Below are positions 32,589 through 36,255 of a DNA stretch of 36,255 bases, piece after piece. The translations under genes were made by a program, and so were the position numbers. How positions within the stretch are numbered: the first letter of the stretch is position 1; every line of letters starts with the position of its first letter. The DNA comes from an uncultured Paracoccaceae bacterium (lineage in GTDB: Bacteria; Pseudomonadota; Alphaproteobacteria; Rhodobacterales; Rhodobacteraceae), in contig CAKZVL010000059.1 in NCBI GenBank assembly GCA_937922155.1, positions 1 to 36,255 on the forward strand, in the 5' to 3' direction. The notes beneath the pieces are model-generated. The model saw only the letters and a program-made list of their open reading frames with translations. It was not told where the DNA came from and made no database searches.

Positions 32589-32622
32589 GACTTCCACCTT
32601 TTCAAACCACCCAAGCACAGAC

Positions 32623-32653
32623 CTATCGGCTAGGACGTGAACACTGGTTTAAA
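32623..32653 (-). promoter_or_regulatory. Sigma-28-like promoter candidate upstream of motB
   Basis: On the minus strand GCCGATAG (32630-32623) matches the sigma-28 -10 element GCCGATAA in seven of eight bases. TTTAAA (32653-32648) is a possible -35, but the spacing is two bases longer than the enterobacterial rule. It lies 35 bases before the motB ATG, in the 96-base gap after the FkbM gene, and would give motB a late flagellar promoter. Confidence 0.35.
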
Positions 32654-32684
32654 GGGGGGATTTAGTAGTGATTTGGCAAGGATT

Positions 32685-33455
32685 TTAGAAAAGGGTTTTG
32701 TGCGCGTAAATTTCATCCGGCCCACAAAATTCAACCAAGGCATAGCCATTGACGCGCATGATTTCACCGACCTCTGTCGTGCCGTTATTGTTCTCGATCG
32801 ACCATACACCAATCTGATGGTCCGCAAAAGGAAAGCCGGAAAGTGCGGATAATTCGCCCCCTTCGATATCCAATGAAACGAAATCTGGATGCTCTATACC
32901 AGCATCCAAAAGGACGCGTGACATCGTCCGCGTTTCCACTGTGATCATGTCTTCTACATGTCGCTGATCCTCACGAACCCGCGCGAGCAGATTTGCGTCA
33001 TAGCTGTCCACCAATCCCGACATCTGCGTGAAACCCTGTGTAACGGCCATAAACTGCGCTTTGCCATCTTCGTCCGCAACAGCATAAGGAAGGCAAGGAC
33101 ACTTGCGGACAGCCTCGGCACGGGTCAGTTGCGCAGGCATAGGTTCCAACAATACCCCTGCCCAATCCCTCTCGCGTTCAAAGAACAACGTGTTTGAGCC
33201 TGTGATCCCATCATAACCACCAATATCAACAAAGGTTCCGCCAGTCTTTCCTTTGAAAATGCGATCCACCACACGATCCTGACCAGCCTGACTGGCATAG
33301 CTGTTAAGGGGATCAAGCATGGATTGAACTTCATGCAATTGGCGAACAATATTCCCTCGACGGCGATCCGTTACGCCTTTCAAACTGGCGGTCAACTCCT
33401 TTTGCAACGCAAATAGGTCGTTACGGATGGCGATTAATCGATCTTGGTCAGACAT
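32685..33455 (-). CDS. FkbM-type SAM-dependent methyltransferase
   Basis: This 256-residue protein fits the FkbM methyltransferase family, which O-methylates sugars and other small molecules. After a helical N-terminal stretch (about 1-50), the SAM-binding motif TFVDIGGYDGITGSNTLFFE is at about 73-92. The family's conserved PDFVSLDIEGGELSALSG (about 188-205) follows. No signal or membrane segment is present. It overlaps the DUF6165-type gene by eight bases and is the last of a set with a TPR glycosyltransferase, so a role in modifying a glycan is likely. Its proximity to motB and hook genes makes flagellin a plausible target. It could equally act on a surface polysaccharide. Confidence 0.8.
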   Translation of the reverse strand: MSDQDRLIAIRNDLFALQKELTASLKGVTDRRRGNIVRQLHEVQSMLDPLNSYASQAGQDRVVDRIFKGKTGGTFVDIGGYDGITGSNTLFFERERDWAGVLLEPMPAQLTRAEAVRKCPCLPYAVADEDGKAQFMAVTQGFTQMSGLVDSYDANLLARVREDQRHVEDMITVETRTMSRVLLDAGIEHPDFVSLDIEGGELSALSGFPFADHQIGVWSIENNNGTTEVGEIMRVNGYALVEFCGPDEIYAHKTLF

Positions 33456-33852
33456 CAGGCTTATCAGTTGTATGATAGGATTTTTCTTCCACGATCTGGC
33501 TTCCTGTCACCATGTTAATCTGTTTCTTTATGTCGGCCCGCTGATCGTTTGTCACATAAACAGCGCGCGCCAAGGCAATAAATCCAGGGCCGAAATCAGA
33601 CCGACTCTCAAACGCCCGAATGTCGTCTTCGATGGTCCAAAGATCGCAGTTGATTTGATAAAGCTGCTCCCAAAGCCGTTTCAAAACGTCATTGGATTCA
33701 AGCTGCGCATCGGCAACAGATTGCAACGCCTGAAATTCATGTCGTACGTTCATCAACTTTTCTAAATCGGCGATACGTTCCGATTTAATGCGTAAAATCG
33801 TCAGCTTATCGATCAACTCGCCTGGTGAGACGGGAACCAAAATGTCCTTCAT
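33448..33852 (-). CDS. DUF6165-type small protein
   Basis: This 134-residue protein resembles the DUF6165 family: ILVPVSPGELIDKLTILRIK (4-23), then a helical region, the QLYQINCDLWTIEDDIRAFE segment (about 67-86), and FIALARAVYVTNDQRADIKK (about 95-114). Proteins of this type are small, soluble and of unknown function, often found near glycan genes. I place it by motif resemblance. The ATG at 33852 overlaps the glycosyltransferase stop (ATGA). The frame is open to 34104, but that part lies inside the glycosyltransferase gene. Its tight coupling on both sides suggests it works with the two enzymes, perhaps as a partner. Confidence 0.65.
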   Translation of the reverse strand: MKDILVPVSPGELIDKLTILRIKSERIADLEKLMNVRHEFQALQSVADAQLESNDVLKRLWEQLYQINCDLWTIEDDIRAFESRSDFGPGFIALARAVYVTNDQRADIKKQINMVTGSQIVEEKSYHTTDKPDV

Positions 33853-35207
33853 GCGGTCGCTTTCTGAATACAACTTAGAGCTGCATTTACTTCTTCCATA
33901 ACACCGCCCCAATGCAAAGGGGCGGTTTGTCGAAACAACTTTGCTGTCGGATACCATTCGGTCGTTGAGCCACTGTGCCTCCATACCCAAAACGGATCCC
34001 AATGTAGGATGACCCACGTCGGCACCTGCAGAGAGGCCGCAACATGCGCTGTCGCCGTGTCCGAAGTTATGACCAAGTCCATTTCCTGCATAAGCGCTGC
34101 ACAATCAGCAAAATCCCGGTCAGCGCTTGCCGCGTCAATGATCACCGCATCCGCACTATCTTCGTAGTATTCTTTCAGACGCGGCCCCTTGTAGAGCGAG
34201 AAAAACTGCACATTTGGTTGCTCAGTCAGCGGAAGAAACTCTTGATGGGTAAAGGATCGAAACGCATTGCCCTTGTATGTCGTCGAACCCGTCCAAACCA
34301 CACCAACGCGCAACTTGTCCCGAAACGGGGCGACGATTTGGCGGGCACGATCTTGTGAATCCTTTGGCACATTCAATCGCGTCGGAGCGGGTATACCCCC
34401 CTCCCCAGAAATGTAAGGTGCGGCAAGGTCCATCATGTTGACCCAATAATCTGTTACCGCCCCATCATAATCAGTCGGAACAACCTCATCCGCACCAGGC
34501 AAGCCTTCAAAAAGCCGGAACATCGGCTTTTCAGCCATGACACGCACATGCGCACCGAGCTTCTTTAGAACCGGGACAAACCGCATAAATAAAACCGCAT
34601 CACCGAAACCCTGTTCGGGCAAAACTGTAATGCTCTTGTTTTTTAGATCCTCACCTTGCCACTGCGGATACGTTAAGTTGCGCGGTTTAAGCTCGCCTGC
34701 TCTCCACCTTGCTTTGTACGCTGCAAAGCCCGACAGATAATCGCCCTGTGCCAAATAGGCAAAAGCAAGCTGTATCTCCAACTCCGCGTCATCGGGATGA
34801 TCTTTACGCGCTTTTTCCAAATGCGCGACAGCAGCAGCATAGTCACCATGCCCGCGCAAACAACGACCAACCATTGCCAATTGGTTCAAGTCCGCAGGGT
34901 TTGATTTCAAAATGCCCCGACGAATGGCCAAAGATTCATCGTATCCACCAATGTCGGATAGGGTATTGGCCAAATTATTCAGAAACCCAATGTCATCTGG
35001 CGCGATTTCCACAGCACGGCGATGCGATTGCAACGCGCGTTCATGCAAACCCAACTGACGCTGCAACGACCCAAGATTGGACCAAACGCCAGCATCACTT
35101 GGCACATGCGCCAAGTAACGGGCATATCCCCGCGCGGCCTTACTTTGGTCCCCATCTTGATGCGCCTGGATTGCGACCTGACGTAGACCCTCAAGCGTCA
35201 GTTTCAC
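33849..35207 (-). CDS. TPR-domain glycosyltransferase
   Basis: This 452-residue protein joins about four TPR repeats (residues 1-160: AGVWSNLGSLQRQLGLHERA, then the IGFLNNLANTLSDIGGYDES repeat) to a GT-B-type transferase domain (about 180-450). The latter has LPEQGFGDAVLFMRFVPVLK (about 196-215), VGVVWTGSTTYKGNAF and the nucleotide-sugar-side block DLVITSDTATAHVAASLQVP. This layout is common in bacterial protein O-glycosyltransferases and in flagellin-glycosylation or surface-glycan loci. The start is a GTG at 35207 overlapping the upstream gene (GTGA). There is no signal peptide, so it is cytoplasmic. The acceptor is unknown; the flagellin at 5539 is a good candidate. Confidence 0.8.
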   Translation of the reverse strand: MKLTLEGLRQVAIQAHQDGDQSKAARGYARYLAHVPSDAGVWSNLGSLQRQLGLHERALQSHRRAVEIAPDDIGFLNNLANTLSDIGGYDESLAIRRGILKSNPADLNQLAMVGRCLRGHGDYAAAVAHLEKARKDHPDDAELEIQLAFAYLAQGDYLSGFAAYKARWRAGELKPRNLTYPQWQGEDLKNKSITVLPEQGFGDAVLFMRFVPVLKKLGAHVRVMAEKPMFRLFEGLPGADEVVPTDYDGAVTDYWVNMMDLAAPYISGEGGIPAPTRLNVPKDSQDRARQIVAPFRDKLRVGVVWTGSTTYKGNAFRSFTHQEFLPLTEQPNVQFFSLYKGPRLKEYYEDSADAVIIDAASADRDFADCAALMQEMDLVITSDTATAHVAASLQVPTWVILHWDPFWVWRHSGSTTEWYPTAKLFRQTAPLHWGGVMEEVNAALSCIQKATA

Positions 35208-35989
35208 TTTCCCTTTGTCCTTTTGATCGGCTTGACCAGCGTTTCAGGGCGACGCTCTTCTGCCGCCTCAAAAAGGGAGAACGTCTGATTAACGTAATTC
35301 ACCGCGCCGCTGATCAAATCCATGTAATCGGTCAACTCAGGCGTGACCTCTGTTTCGCTGACAACAACGCTACGATCCTGCGGAGTCGTTTCAAATCCAA
35401 CATAAAAAAGCGGATCACCTCGATTGATTTTCAATGGGCTTTCAATGTCGTGCCATTCAAAGGCCCACATCAATGGACGTGGCCAAACATTGATCGGATA
35501 GCGACCCCCAAAGATCGTTCCAGGAAAGGGCGTCTTTTGAAAATGCATGAAAGGCGCAACTTGGCTTATGTAAACAGGCTCATCCGAGATAAAGACATAA
35601 GGCAGCTTCAGCTGCAGTGTCGGAACCCCCTCGTGGCGCCATTCGTGTTCTGCTGTCAGATGTAAAGCGTCTGCCAACTTGTTCGCGCGGATCCCGCTTT
35701 TGTCACCATTTAGATTGCGCAGCACAGGCTTACCATTTTTGTCCCGAGCAAACCCAATGTTCAAATCAAAGGGGCAACGAATAACAAAATACCGGCTTTC
35801 CAGATTGATCACAGCAGGACAGCGCGACGCCGATTTGGCGTGGTTCTTGTTCATATCCACCGAACGTACCCGTTCAGGCGGCATGTAAATGATCCCGCCC
35901 TTTTGCTGATTCAAAAACCACCCAACCTGAACGGGTCCACTTTTTGCCGTGGCATCAGCGGTGTTTTCAAAGTGCACTGACAATTGCAT
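35204..35989 (-). CDS. Conserved-looking hypothetical protein of the glycan operon
   Basis: I do not recognise this 261-residue protein. It has no signal peptide or membrane segment. Notable blocks are VGWFLNQQKGGIIYMPPERV (about 22-41), RCPFDLNIGFARDKNGKPVL (about 71-90), and a Pro/Trp-rich FGGRYPINVWPRPLMWAFEW near 159-178. The C-terminus is basic (LVKPIKRTKGK). The composition looks like a folded, mainly beta protein. It has a strong ribosome binding site (GGAGGAG), so it is probably well expressed, and its stop overlaps the glycosyltransferase start. A role with the glycosyltransferase, DUF6165 and FkbM genes is inferred from the tight operon only. Confidence 0.65.
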   Translation of the reverse strand: MQLSVHFENTADATAKSGPVQVGWFLNQQKGGIIYMPPERVRSVDMNKNHAKSASRCPAVINLESRYFVIRCPFDLNIGFARDKNGKPVLRNLNGDKSGIRANKLADALHLTAEHEWRHEGVPTLQLKLPYVFISDEPVYISQVAPFMHFQKTPFPGTIFGGRYPINVWPRPLMWAFEWHDIESPLKINRGDPLFYVGFETTPQDRSVVVSETEVTPELTDYMDLISGAVNYVNQTFSLFEAAEERRPETLVKPIKRTKGK

Positions 35990-36055
35990 ATCTTCTCCTC
36001 CGGCGATCCGCTGCTATCGTGCAGTTCTTGATCACCAACGTCCTCAACCTTTAGA

Positions 36056-36255
36056 TTATCCCCTAATTCGGGCTTTTTTTGGTCGTTTTAAGGTAACAAA
36101 ATCATACTTTGCTAGGAAAAGCACCGCACCTTGTGTCACATCGGTCCTTTGCTTGGCCGTTTTTGCCAGGTCAGCGATGCGAATGGGTGACGTTACCAAC
36201 CTCGCAATGCGCAAAAGATCCATATCTGGCAAGATTCGACGCTGATATAGGTTCC
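36056..36255 (-). CDS. C-terminal end of a gene cut by the right window edge
   Basis: A minus-strand frame stays open from the right window edge for 65 codons and ends at TAA (36058-36056). The residues (for example LLRIARLVTSPIRIADLAKT) look like a real protein end, rich in Leu, Arg and Lys, finishing KRPKKARIRG. It lies 66 bases upstream of the 261-residue unknown gene on the same strand, so it may belong to the same unit. The family cannot be told from this fragment. A plus-strand frame over the same stretch looks like a shadow. Confidence 0.55.
   Translation of the reverse strand, partial: NLYQRRILPDMDLLRIARLVTSPIRIADLAKTAKQRTDVTQGAVLFLAKYDFVTLKRPKKARIRG

Noticed and set aside
33853-34104. 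Extension of the DUF6165-type gene
   Set aside because: It lies wholly inside the glycosyltransferase gene in another frame, and has a Cys/Gly-rich, unlike-protein composition.
35949-36245. Plus-strand 98-codon open frame at the right end
   Set aside because: It overlaps the start of the 261-residue gene and the minus-strand fragment, and looks like a shadow (Arg/Ser/Cys-rich).

Overview
The window looks like a piece of an alphaproteobacterial chromosome from the Rhodobacterales (Roseobacter group). This is inferred from three things: the mutM / ubiE-ubiB block at the left edge, alphaproteobacterial flagellar regulators (flaF, flbT), and family-specific extras (DUF1217, a MotE-type protein, a PflI-like protein). 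From about 2.6 kb to 32.6 kb it is one large flagellar gene cluster. No tRNA, rRNA, CRISPR array, insertion sequence or phage gene was seen.

Layout. (1) 1-2611: the 5' part of mutM, divergent from ubiE-ubiB (DNA repair and ubiquinone synthesis). (2) 2608-4610, minus strand: flgD and fliK (hook cap, hook length), divergent from (3) 4698-8736, plus strand: rod-binding protein, FlgN-like chaperone, flagellin with a structured leader, a hairpin terminator, then the overlapping flaF-flbT-DUF1217 genes. (4) fliI on the minus strand (8739-10040). (5) 10134-14629, plus strand: flgB-flgC-fliE-fliQ-flgF-flgG-flgA-flgH and a first FliL-like gene (rod, export gate, L-ring). (6) 23513 down to 14626, minus strand: fliL, PflI-like, MotE-like, motA, a 723-residue periplasmic protein, flhA, fliR, flhB and a small FliJ-like gene. 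(7) 23622-26797, plus strand: fliF-fliH-fliN-fliP. (8) 31694 down to 26813, minus strand: flgE-flgK-flgL-flgI, preceded by motB (32588-31767). (9) 36255 down to 32685, minus strand: a tightly overlapping set that is not structural flagellar DNA. It comprises a cut-off gene of unknown function, a 261-residue unknown protein, a TPR glycosyltransferase, a DUF6165-type protein and an FkbM-type methyltransferase. It reads like a glycan-modification operon and may act on flagellin.

Together the genes encode most of a flagellum: MS ring, much of the export apparatus, rod, P and L rings, hook, junction proteins, filament and both stator subunits. fliG, fliM, fliO, the filament cap gene fliD, flgM and the flagellar sigma factor gene are not in the window and must lie elsewhere or be absent. 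Four of the flagellar upstream regions carry TTAA-N7-TTAA-like sites resembling CtrA boxes, suggesting (not proving) CtrA control.

Most interesting points: the 723-residue protein with an AMIN-like N-terminus and helical repeats between motA and flhA (a possible MotC counterpart, given the nearby MotE-like gene); the putative glycosylation operon; the altered FlhB cleavage motif (NPQH); the altered peptidoglycan-binding motif in MotB; two divergent FliL proteins; and the structured flagellin leader next to flbT.
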